A stretch of 64,000 bases of DNA from Pseudomonas sp. BP8. GTDB lineage: Bacteria > Pseudomonadota > Gammaproteobacteria > Pseudomonadales > Pseudomonadaceae. Both the position numbers and the translations under genes were made by a program. Shown piece after piece: positions 1 to 9,089 of the stretch. Every line of letters starts with the position of its first letter. The first letter of the stretch is position 1. Location of the stretch: contig NZ_JAGINK010000001.1 of NCBI RefSeq assembly GCF_017875955.1, positions 67,001 through 131,000 of the forward strand, written 5' to 3'. The notes below the pieces were generated by a model. It did no database searches. It was not told the DNA's origin and was given only the letters and a program-made list of their open reading frames with translations.

Positions 1-1
1 G

Positions 2-595
2 GTGGTGGAGATCGCCCAGGCGCATCGTATCGCCATTGTTTATGGCTACCCCGAGCGCGGCGAAGACGGCGCGCTGTACAACAGTGTGCAGTTGATCGAC
101 GCGCATGGCCGCAGCCTGTGCAACTATCGCAAGACCCACCTGTTCGGTGAGCTCGACCGGGCCATGTTCAGTGCTGGCGCCGATCACTTTCCGGTGGTCG
201 ATCTCGACGGCTGGAAGGTCGGCCTGCTGATCTGCTACGACATCGAGTTTCCGGAGAACGCCCGCCGCCTGGCACTGGCCGGCGCCGAGCTGATCGTGGT
301 GCCGACCGCCAACATGACGCCGTATGATTTCGTCTGCCAGGTCACTGTGCGTTCGCGTGCGCAGGAGAACCAGTGCTACCTGGTCTACGCCAATTACTGT
401 GGGGCGGAGGGTGAAATCGAGTATTGCGGGCAGAGCAGTATCATTGCCCCTGATGGCAGCCTGCTGGCGATGGCAGGGCGGGATGAATGCCAGTTGTCGG
501 CCGACATTGAGCGCGAGCGGGTGATTCAGGGGCGCGAGGCGTTTCCTTACCTGAGCGATCTGCGCCGGGAGTTGCATCAGCTTCGCCAAGGCTGA
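2..595 (+). CDS. Carbon-nitrogen hydrolase (nitrilase superfamily), 5' truncated
   Basis: The C-terminal 197 residues of a nitrilase-superfamily amidase are visible; the start lies before the window. Two of the three catalytic residues are present: the lysine in YRKTHLF (about residue 44 of the visible part) and the cysteine in LLICYDIEFPE (about residue 78). The first catalytic glutamate must be upstream. The family hydrolyses C-N bonds of amides or nitriles in the cytoplasm; the substrate cannot be read from sequence. It lies directly upstream of pqqF on the same strand but is separated from it by a REP pair, so a functional link to PQQ is only positional. Family assignment is firm, substrate unknown. 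Confidence 0.88.
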   Translation: MVEIAQAHRIAIVYGYPERGEDGALYNSVQLIDAHGRSLCNYRKTHLFGELDRAMFSAGADHFPVVDLDGWKVGLLICYDIEFPENARRLALAGAELIVVPTANMTPYDFVCQVTVRSRAQENQCYLVYANYCGAEGEIEYCGQSSIIAPDGSLLAMAGRDECQLSADIERERVIQGREAFPYLSDLRRELHQLRQG

Positions 596-605
596 AATCG
601 TTGCT

Positions 606-683
606 GGCCTCTTCGCCGGCCCAGCCCGCGCCTACAGGACCTGCGCAACTTCGTAGGAGCGGGCTTGCCCCGCGAAGAGGCCG
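606..683. repeat. Inverted REP pair
   Basis: Two oppositely oriented REP copies, 606-638 and 652-683, both of the CGGGCTTGCCCCGCGAAGAGGCC type, separated by about 13 bp. They fill the gap between the nitrilase-like gene and pqqF and can fold as one hairpin. The left copy has several mismatches in the stem. Confidence 0.85.
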
Positions 684-746
684 GATCAGCCACCGCCACA
701 TCCACGCATATGCGCTAGCATGATGCTTCGCCACACCGGAGCCCCC

Positions 747-3086
747 ATGCCAGACGCCATCCGCCACCTGACCCTCGCCAATGGCCTGCAGCTCACCCTG
801 CGCCACGCCCCTCGCCTGAAACGCGCGGCAGCGGCCCTGCGGGTGCACGCCGGCAGCCACGACGCACCCGCCAGATGGCCTGGCCTGGCGCATTTTCTTG
901 AACACCTGTTCTTTCTCGGCACCGAGCGCTTTGCGCTGGCCGACGGCCTCATGCGTTACGTTCAGGGTGTGGCCGGTCAGGTCAATGCCAGCACCCGCGA
1001 GCGCACCACCGACTTTTTCTTCGAGGTGCCACCTGCAGCGCTGGCCGGCGGCCTCGAGCGCCTGTGCCAGATGCTTGCCGAGCCCGACCTGGGTATCGAA
1101 CGCCAGCGCCGCGAGCGCGAGGTGATCCACGCCGAGTTCATCGCCTGGTCACGCAACCCAGAAGCGCAAACGCAATTCGCCCTGCTCCAGGCCGTGTCAG
1201 CGCAGCACCCGTTAAGCGCTTTTCATGCCGGCAACCGGCATACCCTCGCCGTGCACAGCGCCGCGTTCCAGCAGGCACTCGCGGCCTTTCACCAGACCTT
1301 CTACCAGGGCGGGCAGATGCACCTGAGCCTGTGCGGCCCACAGCCACTGGACGCGCTGGAAACCATCGCCTGCCAGTTCGGCAAACTGATCGCCAGCGGC
1401 GCGCCGGCCGCTCAGGCATCACCCCCGGCCTTGCTGGAAGGACCGTTGATCCAACCTGCCAGTGACAATGGACACCTGCAACTGCTGTTTGCCCACGAGC
1501 ACCTTCCCAAGGGCACAGATCAGGCGATAGAGCTGCTGCTTGCCTATCTGGGCGACAGCCGACCGGGAAGCTGGTTGGCGGCGCTGCGCCAACGGGGCTG
1601 GCTGCAGGACTACAAGGCACAGGCCCTGCACGAATTTGCCGGCCAACTGCTTTGGCACCTGCGCCTGCAACTGCGCGAAGGGGCGTGCAAGCGCGAAGTT
1701 CGCGAGTTGCTCGACAGCTGGTTGAGCTTCATCCGCCAGGCCGACGCTCATGCCCTGAACGAGCAGTTTGGCCAGTTGCAACGCAGCCGTGAGCAAGCCG
1801 CGAGCGCGCTGGAGCTGGCCAGGCAAGACAGCACCGGACGCGCTTTCGGGCCACTCGACCAGCAGGGCTTGAGCGCCTTCCAAGCGCTGCTCGACAGCCT
1901 GCCGCCTGGTACTCCCGGCCAATGGCAGTTGCCGCCCGCCGATCCGCTGCTGCAGAGCGACTTGCCTGGCGCAACCGCAGCGTTGCCGACTGGCCTTGCG
2001 GTCACTGACTGCTTGCCGAGTTCACGCCAGTTCGCGGTGGTCTATCTGCGCTGGTCCATCGCCAGCCCTCAGCGAGCGCGCCTGCACGGCGTTCTCACAC
2101 ACGCATTGCGGCCCTTGGCCGAGCGCGCTGAGCGGGCCTCGGTCGAGCTTGATTTCAGCGCCAGTGGCGACCACTGGCAGTTGCGTTGTGCAGGCCTGCC
2201 CGCAGCCGTGATTCGCACTCTGGACGAGGCGCTGCAGCGACTGCGCACGCCGGAAGGCGACAGCTGGGCTGCGCCTGCACCGAATGCGCCACCGCTGATA
2301 CCGATCAGGGCGTTGCTCAAGCAACTTCCAGAGGCTCTCACCGGTTCGCAACCCCAGTCATTGGCCTCAACCTCACGTGGGCTAGATCAGACGGTGCTTG
2401 ATCAGGTCTGGCAAAACGCCGACTGGCAAGGCTTGGCTGTCGGCTTCGACAGTCATCAACAGGCAGCCTTGGGGGCTGTGCTGGGCGCGCAATCGTGGGG
2501 CCGCTGTGCGGCCCAATCGCGACGCAAGGCCGCTCCTACAGAGTCTGGGCATGGCCGGCGCTGGGTGCATGCCGATACTGCGGGCAGCGAGCATGCACTG
2601 CTATTTTTCTGTCCGTTGCCGGCGGCGCAGCAAGGCGCTGGGCGGCTGCTTGCGCAGTTGCTGCAGGGGCCGGTGTACCAACGTCTACGTGTCGAATTGC
2701 AATTAGGCTACGCCGTGTTCAGCGCCTTTCGTCAGATCGACGGGGTCGGCGGCCTGCTGTTTGGCGTGCAATCCCCGCACGCCACTCCGGCGCAAATCCT
2801 CGAGCACCTGCTCAACCTGCTCAAGGCGGGCATTACCCTCGACCTCCCTGCTCGCCAGGCCCTGGCTAGTACGTTCACGGAGAGCGCCATGCCCAATGCC
2901 GAGGTCGCCCATTGGGCATGGCAGACATATCTGGCTACAGAGGCAATCGATCTGGACGGCGTGCGCGGGTCTATTCTCAAGACCGGGCAAACGCAGCTTG
3001 ATGCCCTGCTCCTCGATCTGCTCAACGCGAGAAATGGCTGGCTGTGTCTGGCCACCAGCGCAGCGCCAAGCCAGCAGTGGCGCTGA
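747..3086 (+). CDS. pqqF: PqqF, M16-family zinc protease of the PQQ pathway
   Basis: 779-aa M16 (insulinase/pitrilysin) peptidase. The inverted zinc motif HFLEH is at residues 49-53 and a downstream acidic segment (REREVIHAEF) supplies the third ligand. Known role: PqqF, with PqqG in some species, trims the crosslinked PqqA peptide so that Glu-Tyr is released. I chose ATG 747, not the ATG at 720, because a GGAG-like ribosome site sits just before it and the family N-terminus begins here. It is upstream of pqqA on the same strand, as usual in pseudomonads. Oddity: residues about 584-599 are encoded by a complete REP sequence read in frame (2497-2541). Confidence 0.93.
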   Translation: MPDAIRHLTLANGLQLTLRHAPRLKRAAAALRVHAGSHDAPARWPGLAHFLEHLFFLGTERFALADGLMRYVQGVAGQVNASTRERTTDFFFEVPPAALAGGLERLCQMLAEPDLGIERQRREREVIHAEFIAWSRNPEAQTQFALLQAVSAQHPLSAFHAGNRHTLAVHSAAFQQALAAFHQTFYQGGQMHLSLCGPQPLDALETIACQFGKLIASGAPAAQASPPALLEGPLIQPASDNGHLQLLFAHEHLPKGTDQAIELLLAYLGDSRPGSWLAALRQRGWLQDYKAQALHEFAGQLLWHLRLQLREGACKREVRELLDSWLSFIRQADAHALNEQFGQLQRSREQAASALELARQDSTGRAFGPLDQQGLSAFQALLDSLPPGTPGQWQLPPADPLLQSDLPGATAALPTGLAVTDCLPSSRQFAVVYLRWSIASPQRARLHGVLTHALRPLAERAERASVELDFSASGDHWQLRCAGLPAAVIRTLDEALQRLRTPEGDSWAAPAPNAPPLIPIRALLKQLPEALTGSQPQSLASTSRGLDQTVLDQVWQNADWQGLAVGFDSHQQAALGAVLGAQSWGRCAAQSRRKAAPTESGHGRRWVHADTAGSEHALLFFCPLPAAQQGAGRLLAQLLQGPVYQRLRVELQLGYAVFSAFRQIDGVGGLLFGVQSPHATPAQILEHLLNLLKAGITLDLPARQALASTFTESAMPNAEVAHWAWQTYLATEAIDLDGVRGSILKTGQTQLDALLLDLLNARNGWLCLATSAAPSQQWR
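2497..2541 (-). repeat. REP copy inside the pqqF coding sequence
   Basis: The text GGGGCCGCTGTGCGGCCC followed by a CGCGACGCAAGGCCGCTCC core is a full REP of the second type, in reverse orientation, embedded in pqqF. It is 45 bp, a multiple of three, and reads through as WGRCAAQSRRKAAPTE without a stop. Other REPs in the window give the same kind of peptide in this frame ([13 protein letters not shown]). Confidence 0.85.
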
Positions 3087-3245
3087 TTGTTACCTGATCC
3101 GTAAGGGCGCTTTTCGCAGAATTAACCTTTCGGTACAAAAATTTCTTGTAAGATAACGCTATCCCAGCCAATGGAACCTCCTCGTCGAGGCGGTACCCAA
3201 TAAGTAGCTGACAACCCCCAAGACCTATCCCGAAGGAGTCATCTC

Positions 3246-3317
3246 ATGTGGACCAAACCTGCTTACACTGATCTGCGTATCGGCTTCGAAGTGACCATGT
3301 ACTTCGCCAACCGCTAA
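3246..3317 (+). CDS. pqqA: PqqA, PQQ precursor peptide
   Basis: 23-residue peptide ending in EVTMYFANR. The conserved Glu15 and Tyr19 of the E-V-T-M-Y motif are the two residues that become the PQQ skeleton: PqqE crosslinks them while PqqD presents the peptide. A strong AAGGAG site (3233-3238) precedes ATG 3246. It lies 159 bp after pqqF and 89 bp before pqqB, with a hairpin in the latter gap, consistent with pqqA being made in excess over the enzymes. Short, but unmistakable by motif and context. Confidence 0.97.
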
Positions 3318-3333
3318 GCATTGCTTGCGGTTC

Positions 3334-3364
3334 GACGCCTCGGTCCGCCGGGGCGTCGTTGTTT
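3334..3364 (+). terminator. Hairpin between pqqA and pqqB (partial terminator/attenuator)
   Basis: A 10-bp stem (3334-3343 with 3348-3357, one G-T pair) with a TCCG tetraloop, followed by GTTGTTTTC. The T tract is broken, so read-through into pqqB is expected. This would give high pqqA and lower pqqB-E message. Confidence 0.7.
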
Positions 3365-3406
3365 TCGGATAGCGCTTTTTGCTAGGTTTTTGCATAGAGA
3401 ATAGCC

Positions 3407-4318
3407 ATGTACATCCAGATTCTCGGTTCTGCCGCCGGTGGCGGGTTCCCCCAATGGAACTGCAACTGCGTCAACTGCAAGGGTTTTCGTGACGGTTCGT
3501 TGCGTGCCACGGCGCGCACCCAGTCATCGATCGCCCTCTCCGACGACGGCGAGCACTGGATCCTGTGCAACGCCTCGCCGGATATCCGCGCCCAGCTGCA
3601 AGCCTTTGCGCCAATGCAGCCAGCCCGCGCCCTGCGCGACACGGGCATCAACGCGATTGTCCTGCTCGACAGCCAGATCGACCACACCACCGGCCTGCTC
3701 AGCCTGCGCGAAGGCTGCCCGCACCAGGTCTGGTGCACCGACATGGTCCATCAGGACCTGACCACGGGCTTCCCGCTGTTCAACATGCTCAGCCACTGGA
3801 ACGGCGGCCTGCAGTGGAACCGCATCGAGCTTGAGGGCAGCTTCGTCATCGACGCCTGCCCCAACCTCAGGTTTACCCCGTTCCCCCTGCGCAGCGCTGC
3901 ACCACCCTACTCGCCGCACCGTTTCGACCCGCACCCAGGCGACAACCTCGGCCTGCTGGTCGAAGACCTGCGCACCGGCGGCAAGCTGTTCTACGCCCCA
4001 GGCCTTGGCCAGGTCGACGCCAAGTTGCTGGAGATGATGCACGGCGCCGACTGCCTGCTGGTCGACGGCACGCTGTGGGAGGATGATGAAATGCAACGGC
4101 GCGGCGTCGGCACCCGTACCGGGCGCGAGATGGGTCACCTGGCGCAGAACGGCCCCGGCGGTATGCTGGAAGTGCTGGATGGCTTTGCCCGCCAGCGCAA
4201 GGTGCTTATCCACATCAACAACACCAACCCGATTCTCGATGAAGACTCGCCCGAGCGCGCCGAAGTCCTGCGCCGGGGCGTCGAAGTTGCCTTCGACGGC
4301 ATGAGCATCGAGTTGTAG
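3407..4318 (+). CDS. pqqB: PqqB, PQQ biosynthesis protein (metallo-beta-lactamase fold)
   Basis: 303 aa, the usual PqqB length. Begins [19 protein letters not shown] and keeps the CNCVNC cysteine cluster near residues 19-24, a structural zinc site in the family. The [10 protein letters not shown] segment (about residues 88-97) is the degenerate metal-binding loop. PqqB is a metallo-beta-lactamase-fold protein thought to hydroxylate the tyrosine-derived part of the intermediate before PqqC acts. The ribosome site is weak (GAGAA), consistent with low translation relative to pqqA. First enzyme gene of the pqqBCDE run, 9 bp before pqqC. Confidence 0.96.
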   Translation: MYIQILGSAAGGGFPQWNCNCVNCKGFRDGSLRATARTQSSIALSDDGEHWILCNASPDIRAQLQAFAPMQPARALRDTGINAIVLLDSQIDHTTGLLSLREGCPHQVWCTDMVHQDLTTGFPLFNMLSHWNGGLQWNRIELEGSFVIDACPNLRFTPFPLRSAAPPYSPHRFDPHPGDNLGLLVEDLRTGGKLFYAPGLGQVDAKLLEMMHGADCLLVDGTLWEDDEMQRRGVGTRTGREMGHLAQNGPGGMLEVLDGFARQRKVLIHINNTNPILDEDSPERAEVLRRGVEVAFDGMSIEL

Positions 4319-4327
4319 GAGGCCCTG

Positions 4328-5083
4328 ATGAGCGACGCAACGCCGATGTCCCCTGCCGAGTTCGAGCAGGCCCTGCGCGCCAAGGGCGCCTATTACCATA
4401 TTCATCACCCGTATCATGTGGCCATGTATGACGGCCGTGCTACCCGTGAACAGATCCAGGGCTGGGTGGCCAACCGCTTCTATTACCAGGTCAATATCCC
4501 GCTGAAGGATGCCGCGATCCTGGCCAACTGCCCCGACCGTGAAGTACGTCGCGAGTGGATCCAGCGCCTGCTCGACCACGACGGCGCGCCCGGCGAAGAC
4601 GGCGGCATCGAGGCCTGGCTGCGGCTCGGCCAGGCCGTCGGCCTCGACCCGGAGCAGTTGCGCTCGCAGGAGCTGGTGCTGCCCGGCGTGCGCTTCGCGG
4701 TCGACGCCTACGTCAACTTCGCCCGCCGCGCCAACTGGCAGGAAGCCGCCAGCAGCTCGCTGACCGAGCTGTTCGCCCCGCAGATCCACCAGTCGCGCCT
4801 GGACAGCTGGCCGCAGCACTACCCGTGGATCGACCCGGCCGGCTATGAGTACTTCCGCACCCGCCTCGGCCAGGCCCGGCGCGATGTCGAACACGGCTTG
4901 GCGATCACCCTGCAGCACTACACCACCCGCGAAGGCCAGGAGCGCATGCTGGAGATCCTTCAGTTCAAGCTGGATATCCTCTGGAGCATGCTCGACGCCA
5001 TGAGCATGGCCTACGAACTGGACCGCCCACCCTATCACTCCGTCACCCGCGAGCGGGTCTGGCACAAGGGGATCACCCTATGA
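4328..5083 (+). CDS. pqqC: PqqC, pyrroloquinoline-quinone synthase
   Basis: 251-aa all-helical, cofactor-free oxidase that performs the final ring closure and eight-electron oxidation of AHQQ to PQQ. Typical PqqC features are visible: [15 protein letters not shown] near residues 20-34 and the [18 protein letters not shown] region near residues 175-192. A good ribosome site (TAGGAGG, 4316-4322) precedes ATG 4328. Its stop overlaps the start of pqqD by 4 bp (ATGA), implying coupled translation. Confidence 0.97.
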   Translation: MSDATPMSPAEFEQALRAKGAYYHIHHPYHVAMYDGRATREQIQGWVANRFYYQVNIPLKDAAILANCPDREVRREWIQRLLDHDGAPGEDGGIEAWLRLGQAVGLDPEQLRSQELVLPGVRFAVDAYVNFARRANWQEAASSSLTELFAPQIHQSRLDSWPQHYPWIDPAGYEYFRTRLGQARRDVEHGLAITLQHYTTREGQERMLEILQFKLDILWSMLDAMSMAYELDRPPYHSVTRERVWHKGITL

Positions 5084-5355
5084 GTTTCGACCGCCAACTG
5101 ACCCCCAACTGGCGCCCCGGCTATCGTTATCAGTACGAGCCGGCGCAAAAAGGCCATGTCCTGCTGTACCCCGAGGGCATGATCAAGCTCAACGAGAGCG
5201 CCGCGCTGATCGGTGGCCTGATCGATGGCCAGCGCTCGGTTGCAGCGATCATCGCCGAGCTCTCGCAGCAATTCCCCGATGTGCCCGAAGTCGCTGACGA
5301 CATCGAGCAGTTCATGGAGGTGGCCCGTGCCGAACACTGGATCGTCCTCGCCTGA
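5080..5355 (+). CDS. pqqD: PqqD, PqqA-binding chaperone
   Basis: 91-aa RiPP recognition element protein. It binds the PqqA peptide and delivers it to the radical-SAM enzyme PqqE. Standard features: [21 protein letters not shown] at the N-terminus, and the [21 protein letters not shown] segment that forms the peptide-binding beta edge. The start overlaps pqqC by 4 bp and the 3' end overlaps the predicted GTG start of pqqE by 29 bp. Confidence 0.96.
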   Translation: MSFDRQLTPNWRPGYRYQYEPAQKGHVLLYPEGMIKLNESAALIGGLIDGQRSVAAIIAELSQQFPDVPEVADDIEQFMEVARAEHWIVLA

Positions 5356-6487
5356 GGTGCCAGCCACACCGCCAGTCGGCCTGCCGCTGTGGCTGCTGGC
5401 CGAGCTGACCTACCGCTGCCCACTGCAGTGCCCTTACTGCTCCAACCCATTGGACTTCGCTGCCCAGGGCCAGGAGCTGAGCACTGAACAGTGGTTCCGT
5501 GTGATGGCCGAAGCGCGCGAAATGGGCGCGGCACAACTGGGTTTCTCCGGGGGTGAACCGCTGGTACGCCAGGACCTTGCCGAACTGATCGGCGAGGCCC
5601 GTCGCCTTGGCTACTACACCAACCTGATTACCTCTGGCATCGGCCTCACCGAACAGCGCATCGCCGAATTCAAGACGGCCGGCCTGGACCACATCCAGAT
5701 CAGCTTCCAGGCCAGTGACGAGCAGGTCAACAACCTGCTCGCCGGCTCGAAGAAGGCCTTCGCGCAAAAGCTCGAGATGGCCCGTGCGGTCAAGGCCCAC
5801 GGCTACCCGATGGTGCTCAACTTCGTCACCCACCGGCACAATATCGACAAGATCGACCGCATCATCGAGCTGTGCATCGCGCTGGAGGCCGATTTCGTCG
5901 AGCTTGCCACCTGCCAGTTCTACGGCTGGGCCCACCTCAATCGGCTCGGCCTGCTGCCGACCCAGGCGCAGCTGGAGCGCGCCGAACGCATCACCAATGA
6001 GTACCGTGAGCGGCTCAAGGCGGCCGGCAGCCCCTGCAAACTGATCTTTGTCACCCCCGACTACTACGAAGAGCGCCCCAAGGGCTGCATGAACGGTTGG
6101 GGCAGCGTGTTTCTCACGGTGACTCCCGACGGCACCGCCCTGCCCTGCCACGGCGCACGCCAATTGCCGGTGCAGTTCCCCAATGTGCGCGAGCACGACC
6201 TCAAGCACATCTGGTACGACTCGTTTGGCTTCAACCGCTTCCGTGGCTATGACTGGATGCCCGAGCCCTGTCGCTCGTGCGACGAGAAGGAAAAGGACTT
6301 CGGCGGCTGCCGCTGCCAGGCCTTCATGCTCACCGGCAACGCCAGCAACGCCGACCCGGTGTGTGCCAAGTCACCGCATCACGACATCATTCTCAAGGCG
6401 CGCGAAGAAGCCGAGCACGCCCACCTGGCCATTGAAGAGCTGACATTCCGCAATGAGCGAAACTCCCGTGTCATCGTCCGCGGCTGA
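5327..6487 (+). CDS. pqqE: PqqE, radical-SAM PqqA peptide cyclase
   Basis: About 386 aa. The radical-SAM cluster motif CPLQCPYC follows [11 protein letters not shown] near the N-terminus, FSGGEP is the SAM-binding segment, and the C-terminal SPASM domain has the cysteines of [32 protein letters not shown] and CAKS. It forms the Glu-Tyr C-C bond in PqqA. I prefer GTG 5327 because GGAGG (5316-5320) sits six bases before it; GTG 5357 (376 aa) is the alternative. An ATG further upstream at 5225 is a frame artefact inside pqqD. The 3' end overlaps the next gene by 35 bp. Confidence 0.95.
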   Translation: MPNTGSSSPEVPATPPVGLPLWLLAELTYRCPLQCPYCSNPLDFAAQGQELSTEQWFRVMAEAREMGAAQLGFSGGEPLVRQDLAELIGEARRLGYYTNLITSGIGLTEQRIAEFKTAGLDHIQISFQASDEQVNNLLAGSKKAFAQKLEMARAVKAHGYPMVLNFVTHRHNIDKIDRIIELCIALEADFVELATCQFYGWAHLNRLGLLPTQAQLERAERITNEYRERLKAAGSPCKLIFVTPDYYEERPKGCMNGWGSVFLTVTPDGTALPCHGARQLPVQFPNVREHDLKHIWYDSFGFNRFRGYDWMPEPCRSCDEKEKDFGGCRCQAFMLTGNASNADPVCAKSPHHDIILKAREEAEHAHLAIEELTFRNERNSRVIVRG

Positions 6488-8282
6488 CTTCAGCGCCGCC
6501 CAGGCCGTCGCCGCCGGTACTGATTTTGCCGAACTCAAGGTCGGCGCCAGTGGCGTGTTCTGGAACGAATTCCGCCCTGCCGACGGTGCTTGCCGTATCT
6601 GGCAATGGCGCGATGAACAGGCCCATTGCCTGACCCCGGATGGCTTCAGCGTGCGCAGCCGGGTCTACGAATATGGCGGCGGCAGCTTCTGCCTCGGTGG
6701 CGATGGGCTGGTATTCGTCAACGAGGCGGATCAGCAGGTCTACACCCAGGCGCTGGATGGTTCGCCGCCACGCCCACTGACCCACGCTGACGATTGCCGG
6801 TATGGCGATGTGCTGTGGCGCGACGGCCAGGTCCTGGCGGTCGAGGAGCAGCATGGCCAATCGGTCAGTCATCGCCTGGTCAGCCTTGGCGGCCAAGGGC
6901 GCCAGGTACTGGCAGAAGGTGCCGATTTCTACGCGGCGCCCACCCTCAGTGCCGATGGCACGCGCCTGGCGTGGATCGAGTGGGACCGCCCGGAACAGCC
7001 CTGGACCCGCACCCGGCTGATGGCTCGCGAACGTGATGAGCACGGCGACTGGAACGCAGCGCGGTGTCTGGCAGGGGACGGCTCACAGCAGTTGTCGCTG
7101 CAACAACCACGCTTCGATGAGCAAGCCCGGTTGTATTGCCTGTCTGACCAAAATGGCTTCTGGCAACCCTGGGGCGAGATCGACGGTCAATGGCAGGCGC
7201 TGCCCGCCACCCCAGCCGATCACGCCGCCGCGCCTTGGCAACTGGGCGCCAGCAGCTGGATCGCGCTTGGTCCGCGGCGCTACCTGGCGAGCTGGTTTGA
7301 AGAAGGCTTCGGCCTGCTTGGCCTGCGCAATGAGGATCAGTTGCAGCAGTACGCTAGCGAGTACACGCGTTTTCGCAGCCTGGCGCTGGATGATCGCCAC
7401 CTCTATGCAATAGCCGCCTCACCTGTCAGCCCACCCGCCGTGATCGCCATCGATCGGGTCAGCCAGCAGATAGCGTTACTGGCAGGTGGCGGCGCGCCTC
7501 TGCCAGCAGAACGTGTCAGCCGCCCGCAGCCGATCCGCTACCCCAGCGGCGATGCCCACGCGCACGGTTTCTTCTATCCGGCCATGAACAGCGCAGGCCC
7601 TTCGCCGCTGGTGCTGTTCATCCATGGTGGGCCGACCTCGGCCTGCTACCCGGTGCTTGATGCACGCATCCAGTACTGGACCCAACGCGGCTTTGCCGTG
7701 GCCGACCTGAATTACCGCGGCAGCACCGGTTATGGACGCGATTACCGCCAGGCGCTGCACCTGCGTTGGGGTGAAACCGACGTCGAAGACGCCTGTGCCG
7801 CGGTAGCGCACCTCGCCGGGCTTGGGCTGATCGATCCGGGCAAAGCGTTTATCCGGGGCGGTAGTGCTGGTGGCTATACCACACTGTGCGCGCTGGCCTT
7901 CCATGATGTATTCCGCGCAGGCGCCAGTCTGTACGGGGTCAGCGATCCACTGGCGTTGACCCGCAGCACGCACAAGTTCGAAGGGGATTATCTCGACTGG
8001 CTGATCGGCGACCCCGAGCGGGATACCGAGCGCTACCGGCAGCGCACGCCGTTGCTGCATGCCGAGCAGATCAAGGTGCCGGTGATTTTCTTCCAAGGGG
8101 AGCTGGATGCGGTGGTGGTGCCGGAGCAGACACGCGAGATGCTCGCGGCGTTGCAAGCCAATGGGATCGAGGCTGCAGGGCATTTCTATGCGGGTGAACG
8201 GCATGGGTTCCGCAAGGCTGAGAACCTGGCGCATGCGCTTGAGGAAGAGTGGAAGTTTTACTGCCGGGTGTTGGACCGATAG
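6453..8282 (+). CDS. S9 (prolyl oligopeptidase family) serine peptidase of the pqq cluster
   Basis: 609 aa: an N-terminal beta-propeller-like region followed by an alpha/beta-hydrolase domain. The nucleophile motif GGSAGG is at about residues 468-473, the acid is probably in GELDAVV and the histidine in GERHGF near the C-terminus. The start overlaps pqqE by 35 bp, so it is very likely co-transcribed with the pqq genes. Related pseudomonads carry such a gene in extended pqq clusters (called pqqM in some descriptions), and a role in degrading PqqA-derived peptide is plausible but inferred. No signal peptide is seen, so it should be cytoplasmic. Confidence 0.9.
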   Translation: MSETPVSSSAADFSAAQAVAAGTDFAELKVGASGVFWNEFRPADGACRIWQWRDEQAHCLTPDGFSVRSRVYEYGGGSFCLGGDGLVFVNEADQQVYTQALDGSPPRPLTHADDCRYGDVLWRDGQVLAVEEQHGQSVSHRLVSLGGQGRQVLAEGADFYAAPTLSADGTRLAWIEWDRPEQPWTRTRLMARERDEHGDWNAARCLAGDGSQQLSLQQPRFDEQARLYCLSDQNGFWQPWGEIDGQWQALPATPADHAAAPWQLGASSWIALGPRRYLASWFEEGFGLLGLRNEDQLQQYASEYTRFRSLALDDRHLYAIAASPVSPPAVIAIDRVSQQIALLAGGGAPLPAERVSRPQPIRYPSGDAHAHGFFYPAMNSAGPSPLVLFIHGGPTSACYPVLDARIQYWTQRGFAVADLNYRGSTGYGRDYRQALHLRWGETDVEDACAAVAHLAGLGLIDPGKAFIRGGSAGGYTTLCALAFHDVFRAGASLYGVSDPLALTRSTHKFEGDYLDWLIGDPERDTERYRQRTPLLHAEQIKVPVIFFQGELDAVVVPEQTREMLAALQANGIEAAGHFYAGERHGFRKAENLAHALEEEWKFYCRVLDR

Positions 8283-8285
8283 ATC

Positions 8286-8345
8286 ATGGGGCTGCTGCCA
8301 CAGGTTCAAAGCCGGACCGGTCGGAAAGGGCCGCACAGCGGCCCC
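8286..8345. repeat. REP remnant after the S9 peptidase gene
   Basis: Only the GC-hairpin halves of the second REP type remain: GGGGCTGCTGCCACAGG (from 8289) and AAAGGGCCGCACAGCGGCCCC (about 8325-8345). The core of the repeat is missing. It lies between convergent genes and may act as a terminator structure. Confidence 0.5.
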
Positions 8346-8352
8346 AACGGTC

Positions 8353-8511
8353 TCAACGCTTGGCGATGATATACACCGCATGCACGATGCCCGGAATGTA
8401 CCCAAGCAGCGTCAGCAGAATATTCAGCCAGAACGCACCGGCAAACCCAACCTGCAGGAACACACCCAGCGGCGGCAGAAGAATCGCGATAATGATGCGA
8501 ATAATGTCCAT
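8353..8511 (-). CDS. YqaE/Pmp3-family small membrane protein
   Basis: 52-residue peptide beginning MDIIRIIIAILLPPLGVFLQ and ending VYIIAKR. Two hydrophobic segments are separated by a short polar turn, and the LLPPLGVFLQVG motif is diagnostic of the Pmp3/YqaE (UPF0057) proteolipid family. Members are stress-induced inner-membrane proteins whose biochemical role is unclear. The start is the second of two nearby ATGs (the first is out of frame), with GGAGAG upstream. Monocistronic and convergent with the S9 peptidase. Confidence 0.93.
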   Translation of the reverse strand: MDIIRIIIAILLPPLGVFLQVGFAGAFWLNILLTLLGYIPGIVHAVYIIAKR

Positions 8512-8636
8512 GCATGTCTCTCCGTCAAAGGGTTTAAACAGAGACTAGTCGCGCACGCCAGAGGTTCAACAGCTAGGCGCAAGGCCCCCCAAAAAGGGTT
8601 TTTGCGGATTGCCTAGGACGGTGGGGCTTGCAGGTT

Positions 8637-8966
8637 GGGGGCTTATCCGTTTGATGGGGTGCCGCTACCGATTCCTTCTGCCCTTACGGCCAACTCTTTC
8701 AAGGTCTTCTGAAATTGTGCCTGACTTGGGTACGCTGGGTCTGCTGCGCAGCCCTTTCGCGACACAAGGCCGCTCCCACAAGGGCGAACCGCGCCGCTTT
8801 TGAGGCATGCGCTATACCTGTGGGAGCGGCCTTGTGTCGCGAAAGGGCTGCGCAGCAGACCCGGCTTACTCAAGCCAGACTAAATCTCAAAGACCTTGAG
8901 AGGCCTGGTCGTAGGGAGGCAAGGGGCCAGAAGCGCCAGCAGATTAAATGGATAAGCCCACAATTT
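8637..8966. repeat. Composite intergenic element, copy 1 (short arms, REP pair inside)
   Basis: Gene-less stretch 8512-9089. Both ends carry the inverted end sequence seen again at 15.3-16.0 kb and 57.3-58.1 kb: GGGGGCTTATCCGTTTGAT at 8637 and, reversed, ATTAAATGGATAAGCCCACA ending near 8962. The first ~60 bp also match the long arm of copy 3 (CCTTCYGCCCTTACGGC). The middle is a perfect 44-bp REP inverted pair (8737-8780 and 8819-8862). No open frame in it resembles a protein. Confidence 0.75.
8737..8862. repeat. Perfect inverted REP pair
   Basis: 8737-8780 and 8819-8862 are exact 44-bp reverse complements of the second REP type, with a 38-bp spacer. Transcription from either side would produce a long stable stem. 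Confidence 0.92.
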
Positions 8967-9015
8967 CTAAGCGACCCAAGCGAACAAATCATCCCCCAAC
9001 AATGCGTGAAGACAT

Positions 9016-9054
9016 AAAAAAACGCCCCGGGCCAAATGAAGCAGGCCAAGGGCG
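9016..9054 (-). terminator. Rho-independent terminator of the aminotransferase gene
   Basis: On the minus strand, CGCCCTTGGCC pairs with GGCCCGGGGCG (one mismatch, one G-T pair) around a 10-base loop and is followed by a run of seven T. It lies 36 bp after the aminotransferase stop codon. Confidence 0.85.
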
Positions 9055-9089
9055 ATGCGCAGACACGCGAGACGGTTCGTTTCAATTCT

